Source: Leucobacter sp. PH1c (GTDB lineage Bacteria > Actinomycetota > Actinomycetes > Actinomycetales > Microbacteriaceae). Taken from it: a DNA stretch of 64,000 nucleotides. Every line of letters begins with the position of its first letter. The stretch's first letter is position 1. Both the position numbers and the translations under genes were made by a program. The notes under the pieces were generated by a model. The model made no database searches. It saw only the letters and a list, made by a program, of their open reading frames with translations, and was not told the origin of the DNA. The DNA lies in assembly GCF_000633415.1 (NCBI RefSeq), contig NZ_AYMV01000030.1, positions 25,849 to 89,848 on the forward strand, given 5' to 3'. Shown in pieces: positions 63,859-64,000 of this stretch.

Positions 63859-64000
63859 TCAGACGAGGCGTTGCCCGCCGTCCACCGGCAAGATCGCGCC
63901 GGTGACGTAGGCGGAATCGATGAGCGCGAGGCAGGCTTCGGCAATGTCCTCCGGAGTGCCGGAGCGACCGAGCGGACTCTCCGCGATCACGTGATCGCGG
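63859..64000 (-). CDS. SDR family dehydrogenase, C-terminal fragment (window edge)
   Basis: The last 46 codons of an SDR gene continue past the window end. Reading LGRSGTPEDIAEACLALID and YVTGAILPVDGGQ is the standard SDR C-terminus. It precedes the HIBADH-type gene in the same direction and is probably co-transcribed with it. Confidence 0.8.
   Translation of the reverse strand, partial: RDHVIAESPLGRSGTPEDIAEACLALIDSAYVTGAILPVDGGQRLV

Overview
The window reads as chromosome of a high-GC Gram-positive actinobacterium, most likely Microbacteriaceae and perhaps Leucobacter-like. That placement is an inference from base composition, GTG starts, leaderless-looking promoters, an IdeR/DmdR-type iron box, LAxTG (class E sortase type) wall proteins and many ATGA/GTGA start-stop overlaps. 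I recognise no rRNA, tRNA, CRISPR array or insertion sequence.

Positions 1-12 kb differ in character. Base composition is visibly less GC-rich than the rest, and a six-gene, translationally coupled operon encodes an EmrB/QacA-type exporter (cut by the window edge), a Sfp-type phosphopantetheinyl transferase, a one-module NRPS (C-A-PCP, adenylation pocket reading like threonine), an AT-less PKS (KS-ACP-TE), an HXXEE membrane protein and a FolD-family protein that has lost its catalytic residues. A LAL/LuxR regulator follows. I read this as a compact, probably horizontally acquired biosynthetic cluster for a threonine-derived, once-extended small molecule. It is the most novel-looking part of the window.

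Positions 12.4-31 kb: a very large LuxR-type regulator, two LAxTG-anchored surface proteins (LRR and beta-propeller), a small membrane protein, a minus-strand block of three poorly characterised overlapping genes, an iron-siderophore uptake operon (binding lipoprotein, two permeases, ATPase, siderophore-interacting flavoprotein) behind an iron box, and a two-gene operon for another LAxTG protein and a 1093-residue secreted protein.

Positions 31-35 kb: a probable aromatic-acid module with an NADP-binding oxidoreductase, a salicylate-hydroxylase-like FAD monooxygenase, an MHS-type permease and a divergent LysR regulator. Positions 35-43 kb hold two more paralogues of the large LuxR regulator (all three share a GxRLSGR[ST] loop with Arg in place of the Walker A Lys) and an unusual cytoplasmic fusion of a LuxR helix-turn-helix to a LivJ/LivK-type ligand-binding domain. 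Positions 43-47.6 kb: two SDR dehydrogenases divergent from an APC permease, a NodB/PuuE-like deacetylase and a GNAT protein, with strong inverted repeats in the shared promoter.

Positions 47.8-56 kb: a fourth LAxTG protein, a COG2426-type small membrane protein, a DesK/DesR-like two-component pair with a perfect palindrome in its promoter, an MFS exporter divergent from a stand-alone RibB across three direct repeats, and a second siderophore-interacting protein divergent from a TetR regulator. Positions 56-64 kb: a probable sugar-acid or hydroxy-acid catabolic island with a GntR regulator, a polar-amino-acid-type ABC transporter, an IlvD/Edd dehydratase, a D-2-hydroxyacid dehydrogenase, a 3-hydroxyisobutyrate-dehydrogenase-type reductase and the tail of an SDR.
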